From assembly GCA_007922225.1 (NCBI GenBank), contig ML680055.1, positions 3,778,543 through 3,842,542 on the forward strand: a stretch of 64,000 nucleotides of DNA, written 5' to 3'. A program made the position numbers and the translations under genes. The notes beneath the pieces were generated by a model. That model saw only the letters and a program-made list of their open reading frames with translations. It was not told the origin of the DNA and searched no databases. Shown in pieces: positions 32,637 through 43,112 of the stretch. The stretch is from Emydura subglobosa (Eukaryota > Chordata > Testudines > Chelidae). Each line of letters begins with the position of its first letter. Position 1 is the first letter of the stretch.

Positions 32637-34004
32637 ACCAGTCCCCTGAGCTGTTTTGCCTCCATCATAGGTTTGGTTTTCTGTAAAGGTGAACACGTAC
32701 ATAGCTTCTTCCCTTCTCTAAGCGAGCAGAACTAAAATCAGCTCCGCGACTCCATCTCAGTGGTTTAATGTGTCTTTTCCTCTGCTATCCAGCTTCTGTC
32801 ACCACTGCATTAATTTCACTAATCCTGGATTTGCCAACAAATTGAGGAATTAACGTCAAGTTTGTGTCTCCCTTTGCTGAGTTCCTCATTAAGTGGGATA
32901 TTTTAATTTAAAAAATGCAGCCTTACAGCTGACCACCACAACAGCAAAGCAGTGAAAAATGCTGAATTACAGGCAGTTGTAGTTCGGTGAATCAGGAGCC
33001 CATTGTGTTTTGCAGCACTGGATCGCTGATCAGTGGCATTGATTTCTCTTTACCAAAACAGCTCTAGCTAAAAGCAAGTGCCAGCTAGAGTACAGAGCCA
33101 TCGTGTTGGTATCAATCAACATTTTCATTGTTGCGGGAGATTTGGAGGTGTCAGACAGTGACGGAGGGAGTCAGACAATAATTATGGCATGACAGGAGTC
33201 ATTTTGGTTCAAAAAGTTAAAGCTTTATAACTGTTCAGACACAAGTTGTCGACATCACATTTCAAAATATATAAATATCCTTCAATCAAACTTTCATAAG
33301 TTCTCAGGCAGCATTTTTCTTACTTTGTCTGTCTGTAAATTTCAACTGTTATCAGTGGAAATGCTTTCACAACAGTTGATGGGTGTATGGTGAAATTGAC
33401 GTTTACTCACATTTACCGGAAAACTTCTAATCTTTTCAACCCTACCTGCCACGATTTACGTCTGTCTGGGCAGGGATGGCACAGAGATTGGTTAGATGAG
33501 TCATTTTTACTGTGGAGCTCCCAAGTTTGTATGTGCAATACATTTTGTTCAGGCATTTTCAAAGAAATAAATCCAACCCTCATTACTTTCTCTGGGAAAG
33601 GCACCACAGCCACTCACAATGCTTCAGCAAAGACCTGCCCTGATCTGTGTTTCATGCAGATACTTCCGCGTGAAGATATAACATGAAAAACCATGCCTTA
33701 AGAAAAACCTCCCCAACCAGGAAGTCCCTCTGTTTAATAATCTCCCCATGCAACATATCCTGCTCCTCTCTGGCAACTGTGGAGGATCAGGAATGCTATA
33801 ATCATGCCACATGTTCCTTTCTTTATAATACAAAGATGAACATTTTAATGGTAAATTGATGTTTGTGTATATACGATTAAAAATGAACTTCAGATTCTTC
33901 AACGCTATTTATGCTGCTATGTCCTCTTATTAATTCTATTTCAATACTCCTGAGCAGGATTCTGAAGATCAAGTCTCTGAGGGGGTCTGATCAACCTACC
34001 AGAC
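32637..34004. other. Unique stretch, possible conserved non-coding element
   Basis: No gene or repeat. Between 32690 and 33060 the sequence has several homeodomain-like ATTA words ('GCATTAATTTCACTAATCC', 'GAGGAATTAACGTC', 'CTCATTAAGTGGG') and no repeat signatures, the look of a developmental enhancer. This is a visual impression only. Confidence 0.25.
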
Positions 34005-34505
34005 ATTCCCAAACTTTTCTTATTGAACACCCACTTCCAGGTCTACCAGCTGCCCCTGGACCCTTACCGTTCTCATCTCTGATGCTTCGTGTGATCTTCT
34101 TTAACTCTACCTGTTTTTCGCCATCCAGCCATATTGCACTGTTATGTACAGATATAGTTATAGTGTGATCTATACAACGGGGGAAAAAAAAACCCTTGAC
34201 TATATTCTGAGCTCAGTTAGACTGGATGGTTGCTGGACAACTGAACCCACGCTGTACGGTGATTGGAGGTGAAGGCTCCGTACGTCAGTGTCTCTGTATA
34301 TCTGTGTTCTCATTGGTACATCGAGAAGTAAATCAACTACTGTATTTTATATAACAAATTCCCGCAGATGTAAAGCTTTATCAGAGCAATCTATTATGAA
34401 AATGCAACAAATAAAATCCACCATTACACAATTTCTCCCGTATACCCCCAGAGATGTTTCATGTACCCCCAGGAGCACGGGTACCACAGTTTGGGAACCC
34501 CTATT
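34005..34505. mobile_element. hAT-like non-autonomous DNA element
   Basis: Left end 'ATTCCCAAACTTTTCTTATT' and right end 'CACAGTTTGGGAACCCCTAT' are inverted, resembling the hAT/Charlie-type CAGTGGTTCCCAAACTTT ends. Repeated 'TACCCCCAG' words lie inside the right end (34441-34475). No transposase remnant. Confidence 0.6.
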
Positions 34506-34770
34506 CCAGACTGTGCTCTCATTTCTGCTGACTTTGCATGTGGAGTTCACGTCCTGACCAAGCACCCAGAACTGTATCACCACCCCACCGATATGGGCAC
34601 TGAAGACAAAGCCTGACCCCAATGGCTCCCAGACTCCAGGATGTTTAAAGCAGCTCCCACAGTCAGAGACAAGCCATGTTTCTATCTTGTCTGGAAGTCG
34701 CTGGCTGAGGCAGAATCCTTTACATTAAAAAACTCAAAAACCCAACTTCCAACACCCTGACGCACACGGT

Positions 34771-35140
34771 ACGTCTACACTACACAATTAAGTCGACCTA
34801 AGTTATGTCGACGTACAGCCACCATGGTAATTACATCGTTTTTGCACGTCCACATTCCGCACCTGGTGTCGGCGGTGTACGTCCTGACCAGGAGCGCTTG
34901 TACCGATTTAACTGCCAGAGTGGGGCATTGTGGGACGGCTTCTGAAAGGCAGCAACAGTCGATGTGAGCAATGCGGTGTCTGCACTGACGCTGCGTTGAC
35001 CTAACGACATCGCCCTAAGCGCTGTGCCTCTCGCAGAGGTGGAGTGAAGTCGGTGCAGTGGGTGAATTACGCTGGTGGGAACTACATTTTAATGTAGACA
35101 ACTACAGAGTTAAGTCAAAGCAAGCTGCCTTATGTCAACC
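34771..35140. mobile_element. 'GTCTACACTAC' MITE
   Basis: 'ACGTCTACACTACACAATTA' then 'GTCGACCTAAGTTATGTCGA' at the left; 'TTAATGTAGACAACTACAGA', 'GTTAAGTCAAAGCAAGCTG' and 'CTTATGTCAACC' at the right. The same subterminal words occur in the copy at 37.44 kb. Middle includes 'GTCTGCACTGACGCTGCGTT'. Confidence 0.75.
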
Positions 35141-35639
35141 TCATTCTGGAGCCCAGGGCACAGAGGCCACTCTAGCTATAGGAGAACGAGGCAGCTGTCC
35201 AGGATGGCAGATTTCTGGGCAGCTTCTAGGGCAAGAGGGGAAGCTGGGCCAGATCCGCTGCCCGAGGCCCAGAAGAGAGGGAGCAGCACACTGGTTTGCC
35301 TAACGTGGCAGCGTGTCTTCAGCAGCCTCTGACTACACGTGCTACATAACGAACCACCATCTCCAGAGGACGCTGAGGTAAAGGATGCTGGAACACAATG
35401 GTGTTGGCAGTGAATATTAATCTATTCTTCTTTCAACACACCGGTGTCTATGAATTTCAAATGAATTATATTAAATATTGATTTCCTATGGCTCCAATTA
35501 GCACCTGAAGACGGATGTGTCCCGAGGCAATACTCAAATGAGTCCACTGCTTTTTCTGGTGCTGATTCCCCGCTTTCCCATGCCCTCCTCACCCTACAGA
35601 CGCTGTCACGCAGCCAAGGAGAGAACACCGTCCAGTGAT
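35141..35639. other. Unrecognised stretch
   Basis: No gene or named repeat. Confidence 0.35.
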
Positions 35640-35790
35640 TTGCGCATGGGATGGGGAGGTAGCAAGTCTTGGTTTCTATGTCTGGCTTTGCGCCTGACTC
35701 ACTATGACCTTGGGCGAGTCACTTTGCCTCGCTATGCCTCGGTTTGATCCCGTGTAAAATGGGAATAATATTAATAATAAATGACTTAGC
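35640..35790 (+). mobile_element. MIR-type SINE
   Basis: 'AGTCTTGGTTTCTATGTCTG', 'CTATGACCTTGGGCGAGTCA', 'TGCCTCGGTTTGATCCC', 'GTGTAAAATGGGAATAATAT'. Confidence 0.8.
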
Positions 35791-35797
35791 GTCAGGT

Positions 35798-35926
35798 TGT
35801 TTCATAGAGTTTACAGCCAGAAGGGCCCATTCTATCATTTAGTCGGGTCTCCTGCAGAGCGCAGGCCATTACATTTCACCCATATAACCCTGCACTGAGC
35901 CCAGAGCCCTTAGTTAGACAAAGACA
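35798..35926 (-). mobile_element. CR1 LINE 3' end, reverse orientation
   Basis: 'GTTTCATAGAGTTTACAGCC', 'AGAAGGGCCCATTCTATCAT', 'GTCTCCTGCAGAGCGCAGGC' and 'TTTCACCCATATAACCC'. It abuts a PLE fragment directly. Confidence 0.82.
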
Positions 35927-36160
35927 AGCTGGGTGAGGTAATATCTTTCATTGCACCAGCTGCTGTTGGTGGAAAGGACAAGCTTCACAGAGCTCTTCCT
36001 CCGGTTTGGGGAAGGTAACCAGGGTGTCTCAGCTAAATACAGCTTGGGACAGATTGTCAAACACATGTTGTAGGAGACCAGTTAGAATGAAGTAGGCGAG
36101 TGAGGGTTAGCAGGCATTTAGGGTGTGTTACAAATTGTTGAAATGAGCCATTGTGACAGG
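35927..36160 (-). mobile_element. Penelope-like element 3' UTR, reverse orientation
   Basis: 'GACAAGCTGGGTGAGGTAAT', 'ATCTTTCATTGCACCAGCTG', 'GGTTTGGGGAAGGTAACCAG' and 'GCTTGGGACAGATTGTC', then 'AAATGAGCCATTG'. No coding part remains. Confidence 0.75.
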
Positions 36161-36211
36161 TGCTGGCTGAGAACTGAAGGTGAAGCCAGCCCTCTGCCAC
36201 TGGAGCCCTAG

Positions 36212-36775
36212 ATTCTGGAGTTCTTCTGGCCAGGACTGCACTGGGTCTCTGCAGGGGTCCTGAGTCTCCCCCTGGAGGAAGGGGAACAGGGCCAATGCTG
36301 CATCCACAGTCAGGTCCAAAACTTCCGCCTCCAGGCCCTGCAGAGCCTCCTCTATATTGCAGGTAGTCCAGCGTGGAGCGCACTGGCGCACACCTTCCTC
36401 TGAGGGCTCCGATACGACCGGCAGCTCTTTTTTCTTTACCCGAGGGGTCTTCCGTGAGACCTCTCTGAGCTGCTGGTCTTCTACCAGGACCTCCTCCGGA
36501 CATGGAGGCTGGTTTCCGTAACCAGGTCCGTGGTGGCCGCTGAGGGGGCGGATCTCCTCACGGGACCCCTGCTACACAATCCCCAGCTTAGTGTGCAGGT
36601 GGCGGAGTCCTACTCAGCGCACCAGAGGCTGGTCCTGGCAGGTGTCACAAAGATCGGAGACCTCCTGGACTACAACTGGGGGCACTGGATGGATCCCCAA
36701 GTGCTGGGGCGACGCATGGTATTTTGGACAGCGTCTTTCATACAAACTGTATCCCAAAATGTTTTCCAGAATTGA
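36212..36775 (+). pseudogene. Tx1-like LINE ORF2, C-terminal fragment
   Basis: One reading frame runs from 36212 to the stop at 36773-36775, about 187 codons with only two internal stops (TGA at 36401 and TGA at 36455). It encodes LEFFWPGLHWVSAGVLSLPL, FRLQALQSLLYIAGSPAWSA, GLRYDRQLFFLYPRG, LLVFYQDLLRTWRLVSVTRS and VAESYSAHQRLVLAGVTKIG. The W-rich motif ending in LHWV, LEEG, then FRLQ..LLY.....AW and VGDLLD-like words match the region after the reverse transcriptase in Tx1/L1-clade ORF2 proteins. Endonuclease and RT domains are absent, so it is a 5'-truncated dead copy. It lies directly after a PLE fragment and before a CR1 tail. Clade assignment is from memory. Confidence 0.72.
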
Positions 36776-36993
36776 CCAATAAGAGATTAATTAGAGCAGT
36801 GGGAGAGAAATGAAGAGGTGTTATGACAGGGTAGGGGGGAGGGGGAATTTGAAATGAGTTGGAGAGTTGATGAGGGTGTTCCAGATGGCAGGTGCATCAG
36901 AGAAGAAGTCTTTCACACCACCACCAAGTCCTGCATCTTGACAGAGGGTTAGACTGCAGGACCCTTCTAACCCTATGGTTCCATGATTCTAAC
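36776..36993 (+). mobile_element. Anonymous stretch ending in a short CR1 3' tail
   Basis: Only 36926-36993 is assigned: 'GACAGAGGGTTAGACTGCAG', 'GACCCTTCTAACCCTATGG', 'TTCCATGATTCT'. The G-rich segment 36825-36850 before it is low complexity. Confidence 0.6.
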
Positions 36994-37076
36994 AACAGGA
37001 AGCTCACGTAGGTGGATGATGAAGAATCCTAGCAGAACACTCTGGGGGAGGATAGATGGAGCAAGTACCTGCACAT

Positions 37077-37356
37077 TAGGACTGGCCAATAATTTTCCAC
37101 TGATACATATTTCTGATGAAAAATTGAGGTTTCAACAAAATGAATGTTTTTCACGGAGAGGATCTGCTTCCCTTGAAAACACCCTGAAAATGTTTTCTTT
37201 TCAGTTCCTGCAAATTGAATTTTGTGTTGGTTTAGTTTTGCAACGAGAAGTTGAAATTTTTCCCTGAAACTTTTGAAGGAAACAAAACAAAACAAAATTG
37301 TCTTCACTGAAATGTGCCATGGAAGCGCCACCCTCCGTTTTTTGATGAGCCCTAAT
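37077..37356. mobile_element. 'TAGAGCTGG' AT-rich element, near full length
   Basis: Left end 'TTAGGACTGGCCAATAATTT' and right end 'TTTGATGAGCCCTAATGAAG' are worn inverted ends; between them 'TGAAAAATTGAGGTTTCAAC', 'AAAATGTTTTCTTTTCAG' and 'GAAATTTTTCCCTGAAAC'. Confidence 0.6.
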
Positions 37357-37443
37357 GAAGGGGCCTGAAACAATCAGCCATTCGATAGGACTCTGAGATT
37401 AGGGTTTGGGCTTCTCTTCATGCTGGAGAAGACGAGCAGCAGG

Positions 37444-37834
37444 GTGTCTACACTACAGAGTTAGGTCAATGGAAGGCAGCTTATGTCGACCTAATTATGG
37501 AAGCGTCTACACTTAAATTTCATTCCCGCTGATATAATTGCCCTGCTATGCTGACTTAATAACTCCACCCCCCAAAGCAGGATAGAGTCAAGGTCGATGT
37601 AGCAAGGTTGATGCAGTGTCAGTACAGACACTGAGTTCTTTATGTGGACTGTTACTGGCTTCCAGGAGCTGTCCCACAGTGCCTCACGCTGACAGTATAA
37701 TCAATACAAGCGCTACTGGTGAGGACATGCACCACCAGTGCAAGGAGCAAAAAGTAGACGTGCACAAGCCAAGGAATTAGAGGTGCCTGTATGCTAATAT
37801 AAGTTAGGTCGACTTAATTTTGTAGTGTAGACAC
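37444..37834. mobile_element. 'GTGTCTACACTAC' MITE, full length
   Basis: Left terminus 'GTGTCTACACTACAGAGTTA' and right terminus 'TTTTGTAGTGTAGACAC' are inverted, with matching GGTCGA and TCGACTTAA words inside. About 390 bp, non-coding; middle includes 'GAGCTGTCCCACAGTGCC'. Related to 34.77 kb. Confidence 0.82.
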
Positions 37835-39055
37835 GGCCTAGGATCGTCCATGCACTGAAGTCTGGAGGGTAGGGGTTTAGGCCTCATTTACATGGAGGAA
37901 ATTGACCAGTATAGTTATTCCAGTATGATTGTATCTATTGCAGAATAACTCCCCCATGCGGATGCTCTATTCCAGAATAAAAGTGGTTTTATTCCAGAAT
38001 CATTATTCTGCTTTGGGAGTATAGCTTATTCTGCAATTGCTAAACCAATTGATTGTCCCATGTAGACAAGGTCAAAGGAGAGTACTGGAATGAAAGTGTC
38101 TGTGCTATCAGGGCTGATGGAATCTGTAGCATAGATGGTTCCAAAATGCATCCTTGTAGCTCCAGCTCTCAATTGGTTTGCTTTTTGAACTCTGCTTTTT
38201 ATTGGTAACATGATTACAGGAGCCTACCTGTTTGTTAACTCCAGCCCTTTAAAGATAATGGGGAAAAAAAAGTCAGGATGGGACCTTGTGGCTTATTTAT
38301 TGACTAATGCCAGCTTTTTTGTCCTGTGATCATTACCTGCACAGTTCTCTCCTGTGTGCCAACTGAAATTGCACTCTCACTGCAAATTGGAACAAATTCC
38401 GTTCACTTTTCCTATTCATCTAGGCTTTCAAAGCAGAGAAAAAATTGTCTGAAAAAAAATCATAGGCCATATATTCATGCACAAATAGAAAATAACCCTC
38501 CTGTGTACTGACCTTTGCTGGGAGTCATGCGAGCTCTGTGTATACGGTGACACTATGGGGGCCGTTGTGTCTCTAATTCGGTTCATGCAATGGTCGCTGT
38601 AGACAGCTCTCCCATTTAAACAAGTGCCTACAGAGAACCGCGTCTGAGTGCAAGCCAGCAGGCGTGCTATTACAGCTGGAAAGCAAGTGATTTGCATCTT
38701 CTCATTCCCTTTGTGAAAGCTAAATGGAAAATTATGTTTTAGGAAGAATTTCTCTTGCTGAAATGTTATCACCACCTTCAAAATGGGTGTGTGTGGGGGG
38801 GGGGAGGGAAGTTGCACAAAGCGATAGTTCTCAGGCTTGGAATAAGGGTTTTGTTTTTTTTTTAATTCTGACTCAGTGTAGCACAAGTTCTGGGTCTTTC
38901 ACACCGTCAAAGAAGTTGAACTAGATTTATCATCTGGAGACAAGGGCCGGATTGCTTCTTCCCCACGGCACATTCTCCAGGGTCTTCTTCAGTCCAGTTT
39001 GCAACAGTACAACCAATAGGGTTTTCCTCACTTCTGTGTATGGTTCTTATCCTGC
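37835..39055. other. Unrecognised stretch
   Basis: A G-rich run at 38786-38805 ('TGTGTGTGGGGGGGGGGAGG'). A 152-codon minus frame at 38428-38886 has no motif. 38280-38340 is AT-rich unique sequence. Confidence 0.35.
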
Positions 39056-39057
39056 CC

Positions 39058-39278
39058 CCTTGCCATAATACCCGAGCAGCTCACAATATTTAAATAAATT
39101 TGTTTTCACGACACCCCCATGAGGTAGGACAGTGCTATTATTCCCAATTTACAATCAGGGAACTGAGGCCCCAAGGGGTTAGGGAACTTATCCAAGGTCA
39201 TGTGGGAAGTGCATAAGTCTCTCAAGTCCTAGTTTAGTGCTCTTACCCCTGCACCATCCTTCCTCTCTGCTTTCCCCT
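39058..39278 (-). mobile_element. MIR/CORE-type SINE, reverse orientation
   Basis: 'CCCCCATGAGGTAGGACAGT', 'TTATTCCCAATTTACAATCA', 'GGGAACTGAGGCCCCAAGG', 'TTATCCAAGGTCATGTGGGA'. Confidence 0.8.
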
Positions 39279-39334
39279 GTCAAACTATTTCCCAACCAAA
39301 TAGATCTCAGCAGTAGGGAAACTTTTTGGATATT

Positions 39335-39450
39335 AGGCAAAATTCTGCTCTCATTTTTGTTCTGGTGTAATTCTGAAATGACTCCCCTGACTTCCGTGGA
39401 GTGACTTGGGATTCACACGGATGTAATTGGGAAGACAATTCCGTTCCTCA
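39335..39450. repeat. Small palindromic element ('CAAAATTCTGCTCTCA' type)
   Basis: 'GGCAAAATTCTGCTCTCATT', 'GGTGTAATTCTGAAATGACT', centre 'CCTGACTTCCGTGGAGTGAC', then 'GGATTCACACGGATGTAATT' as a diverged second arm. Confidence 0.6.
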
Positions 39451-39751
39451 TCTAAATAATCCTTTGTTCCATTTCAATCCATTTCTCCTAATAACACCTA
39501 GTATATTATCAGTGATGTCCGTTTCTGACAGCACGTTGGTGATGTGTTGAAAAGAGCTGTGTAAATAACTGGTAGATAGAACCAGCTCTTCTCTTTGTAC
39601 AATGGTTTTGCACTAGTGAACTGTTGTTTTCTGTAGGACAGCTCCTGACCGACACTGGTGTGTGAGAGAGAGAAGGATCAGGCCCATTTCTGTTATTGTT
39701 GTGTGTCATCAGATTTGCCGTTGTAGTCAAAAGCCTCAACCATTGTGCTAA

Positions 39752-40022
39752 GGGCAGGTCTACATAGCAGAATTACTCCTGTATAACTATGTGTCTCGGG
39801 TGTGAAAAATCCATACCCTTGAGCAACGCAGTTATACTGACCTAAGTGCTGGTGTAGACAGGGCTATGTCAGCAGGAAAGCACCCCCTGTCGACATAGCT
39901 ACCGCCTCTCACACAGGTGGATTAGCTATGCTGAAGGGAGAGCTCTCTCCCGTTAGTGTAGAGCAGCTCCGTTAAATCACGACAGTGGCACAGCTGCATT
40001 GGTGCCACTTGCAATGTCTATC
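39752..40022. mobile_element. 'GTCTACA' MITE
   Basis: 'GGGCAGGTCTACATAGCAGA' left; 'GTGTGAAAAATCCATACCC', 'GTGCTGGTGTAGACAGGGCT', 'GACATAGCTACCGCCTCTCA' inside; 'CCACTTGCAATGTCTATCC' right. Contains several internal near-palindromes. Confidence 0.72.
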
Positions 40023-40254
40023 CAATGGAATTCACAGCTCTGAATTAGGCATCCGGGCTCCCTGTAAACTGAGCAAGGCACCCAAGAATGGGATTCTCAC
40101 AAGCAGGGAGCCACCTAAGCTAAGCTAGCCAGGAGGAAATGCCAAGGAAAGTGTCTTCCTCCACTCAGGATTCACAGCTGTCTCGCCCCACACACACACA
40201 CCTTTACTGGCATTTGGCACCTAAGCCAAATCAGTCCTTTCTCACGTAAAACCA

Positions 40255-40350
40255 GGGACACCTGATATAGCCAATAGCTCAATGATTGGGACACTCCCCT
40301 GGGATGTGGGAGTCCTAGATTCAATCTCTTTCCTCTACCTGATTTGTCAC
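40255..40350 (+). mobile_element. tRNA-like SINE head
   Basis: 'AGCTCAATGATTGGGACACT', 'CCTGGGATGTGGGAGTCCTA', B-box-like 'GATTCAATCTC', and 'CTACCTGATTTG'. A reverse piece of the same type seems present at 56085-56125 ('GGGGTCTCCTACATCACC'). Confidence 0.55.
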
Positions 40351-40417
40351 TCTGATTAATGTCCCAGCCAATCCACCCGCCAGTTAACCCAGCTTTATTC
40401 TGAATTGTGTAAAATAG

Positions 40418-40525
40418 CATCCATCCCCCATGATGCAATGTGGTCTCCCCTCTGGCTGAGCCATGTGGTGCATCATGGGAACCATGTGGCTGCAGGTGCA
40501 TCATGGGAGACATAGCTCAACAAGG
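40418..40525. repeat. 'CATGATGCA' inverted-repeat element
   Basis: 'CCCCCATGATGCAATGTGG' at the left and 'GGTGCATCATGGGAACC' and 'GGTGCATCATGGGAGACAT' at the right are inverted. A related pair lies at 45883-45964. Ends of this kind (ACTACAACTCCCATGATGC) are common in vertebrate MITEs. Confidence 0.5.
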
Positions 40526-40599
40526 GACCAAAGGGGAGAATAGAGCCATCGAGGACCCAAATTACTATTCACCGGAAGCAGTGTGGAACCATAGGAAGA

Positions 40600-40775
40600 T
40601 GCAGCTAATGTTGAACTGACCCAAAATGGGCCATTTTGCCATTTCCAAAATCAAAGGTTTTCTGAACATTTTGCTCTGTGAAAAATTTCAGTATTTCAAC
40701 TTTTCATCCTGATTTGGGATGAAAACACACATTGAAATATCAGAATTTCCCAGGGAAAGAATTTCTGATTTTCTC
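40600..40775. mobile_element. Possible 'TAGAGCTGG'-type AT-rich element
   Basis: 'CAAAATGGGCCATTTTGCCA', 'GTGAAAAATTTCAGTATTTC', 'GAATTTCCCAGGGAAAGAAT' have the family's word content, but no intact terminus is visible. Confidence 0.35.
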
Positions 40776-43015
40776 TCCACTCGACTTAATTTTACGTCAG
40801 GGTGGAAATCTCCCAGGAAAAGGCCTCCTTTTCAGATTCCCGGAGCTCCCTGCTGGCAGCTCGGAGAGTGCCTTTCTTGGAGTATTTTGATGTTTCTGCT
40901 TCCAGTCCCACTCTGCTCGGGAAGGGGGAGGCGCAAGCCATAATGATGTGATGCTCAGCAGTTGAGGGAGGGGAGGAATTGAGCCCGCTATTCTCACTAG
41001 CTGATTTTCTTCAGCAGAAATTGCAGAATATATAAATGATATAAAAGTACCAACAGCCGTGACACTGGGTACTTAACGAGGTGTGCATGTCACCCACACA
41101 CCCGTTCAGTCTGGGACTCTGGCCCGCTCTAGCGGTGACTGGGCTACATGTACACATGACCCTGCTACAGCCATGACCAACAGAGCAAGCCCCGAAAAGC
41201 ACTCTGGGTAAACTCGCACGCTCCTCTCTCTCACCAACAGAAGCTGGTCCAATCAAAGATCTTGCCTCCCCCACCTTGTCTCTGTACTAGAAAGAGAGGC
41301 ATTTTAGCTAGGGGCAGTAGAGGCTTATGGGTATAGAACCAGAGATCCCTGGACAGCCCAGACAGGAATGGAGTGACATACACAACCCTGGACTACGCTT
41401 CTTCTGGAGAGGCTCCAAGAGATTCCTCAGAGCCCTGGGGGAGGGATCTTTAATGAACTGTACAATTATAGGAAAAGAAAAGTTGACACCTCTCCTAAAA
41501 CCCCACCACATCTGCTTTGCTTTGATCTTTAACACAGAACTGGATGTTGCTGTTGTTTGAGCTCATCTGCAGTGACACCGTGCTGGTTATCAGCTTTGTG
41601 ATCACCTTGCAGTCGCTGGGGATGTGGGGCAGATTCTGTGTGAACCGGGAGTTGACTCAATGAGCCCAAACAGCGTTACTCTGGGGTGACAGAGCAGGAC
41701 TCAGCCCGGAGCTGCATTTGTCCCTGGGAAGTCTCTCTGTTGCCCCGGGTTTAGATCTCTTGAGAGGCAAAGACTGTATTTGCCCAACAGAGCTGCATGG
41801 AAAGTCACACTCAGCAGTGAGTAGCTCCTTCCACAACCCGGTAAAGGAACAGAGAGTGGGCGTGCACGCCAGACACAATAGGAAGGAACAGTACCTGAAT
41901 AGCGATCGTAAGGGAGGTGTGTTCCTGTGCAGGTGAGGTGTTGGGACCATTCTACTCCATTTCCGCCTGGGGGAGCCCATCATATCCAATCTGCTGCCCC
42001 AGATCAGGTAGGGATTGGACCAGTCCCTCTGCACCAAAAGACAGGCGTATCTGGTGCGTGTGCTAAAGAACCAGCACGCTCAGCTTGCAGGCACTGGCAG
42101 GTGTAGTAAGCACTGTATGTGATCTGGCCACTAGAGTGAAACAAAGAGTCGCACGGTGTTAACCTCTGATGCAAGCGCAAAAGGCAGTTCCTCGCTGCAG
42201 GCGCCAAGCAATCAAGCAGCAGCAAAAAGTGGCGGGGTTATTTCTTTTTCTTCCCATGAATGTTGATGGAAGTTGGGCCAGAACCAAAACGCCGGAGCCA
42301 AACCCAGCACCCATGTCCCCATCCTGCATCTGAGTTTGCAGCTAATATGCTGAAGCCAAACTCCCCACCCTGAGGTACAGATCTGGGCTTAAAAATATCC
42401 AGGCCAGTGCATTGGGACTGGGGGTTTTCATTTAGTCGGGCCTGCTTCTCCTCTCCCTTGCGTTGGTTTTACATGTTGTTATCTGCACTGCCGCCAGAGA
42501 CGTTCCCCCTGATTCCCGCTTGTGTAAGTGAGGGCAGAACCAAACCAAAGAGCAGCTCAGAGTCTACACAAATCAGAGGAGACCCTCCCACCCTGGAATT
42601 GACAACTAGGCCAGTGGCTCAGACTGGGGTTTTACCTCCATCTATCTGGGAGCTGCACACAGCTCTGATCCTCTCTTCCAGCAAGAAGCGAGAGACAGAC
42701 CACTCCTCTGAATTGTTCAGTCAGCTCCATGGACTGAATGCAGGATCACTGGCATATATAAATATCAGGGCCTGAAATTCATGGCAAAAGAACAAAGCTG
42801 CCAGAAATCAGGCACATTGCTTTGCCAGGTTGATGTCATCAGATTTATAGCGCTGCTGTCCCTGTGAACGTAACACAGGCCGCGTCTCTCCTATGGGCTT
42901 GTTATATATCCACGCAAAAAAGCACTTGGCTACCGCAATTGTACAACTGAAGGTTTAAACGCACAAATGTCGTGTGATTCAGAGTCATTCCCCTCCCTTC
43001 CCCGCTATCAGACAT
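40776..43015. other. Long unrecognised stretch with one PLE scrap
   Basis: At 41215-41285 'CTCTCTCTCACCAACAGAAG' and 'CTGGTCCAATCAAAGATCTT' form a plus-oriented PLE 3' terminus about 70 bp long. The rest has no gene or named repeat. Confidence 0.45.
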
Positions 43016-43017
43016 CA

Positions 43018-43112
43018 TAATACTCAGCTCTTATAGAGGGCTTTTCATCTATAGATCTCAAGACACTTCACAAAGCAGACCAGTGTCATTGTCCTCATGG
43101 TTTAGACATACC
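43018..43112 (-). mobile_element. CORE-SINE 3' body, reverse orientation
   Basis: 'CTTATAGAGGGCTTTTCATC', 'TATAGATCTCAAGACACTTC', 'ACAAAGCAGACCAGTGTCAT'. Confidence 0.7.

Noticed and set aside
36057..36503. 148-codon minus-strand frame
   Set aside because: It is the shadow of the plus-strand Tx1-like LINE frame and PLE sequence.
38428..38886. 152-codon minus-strand frame
   Set aside because: No motif or splice context; composition fits chance in AT-rich DNA.
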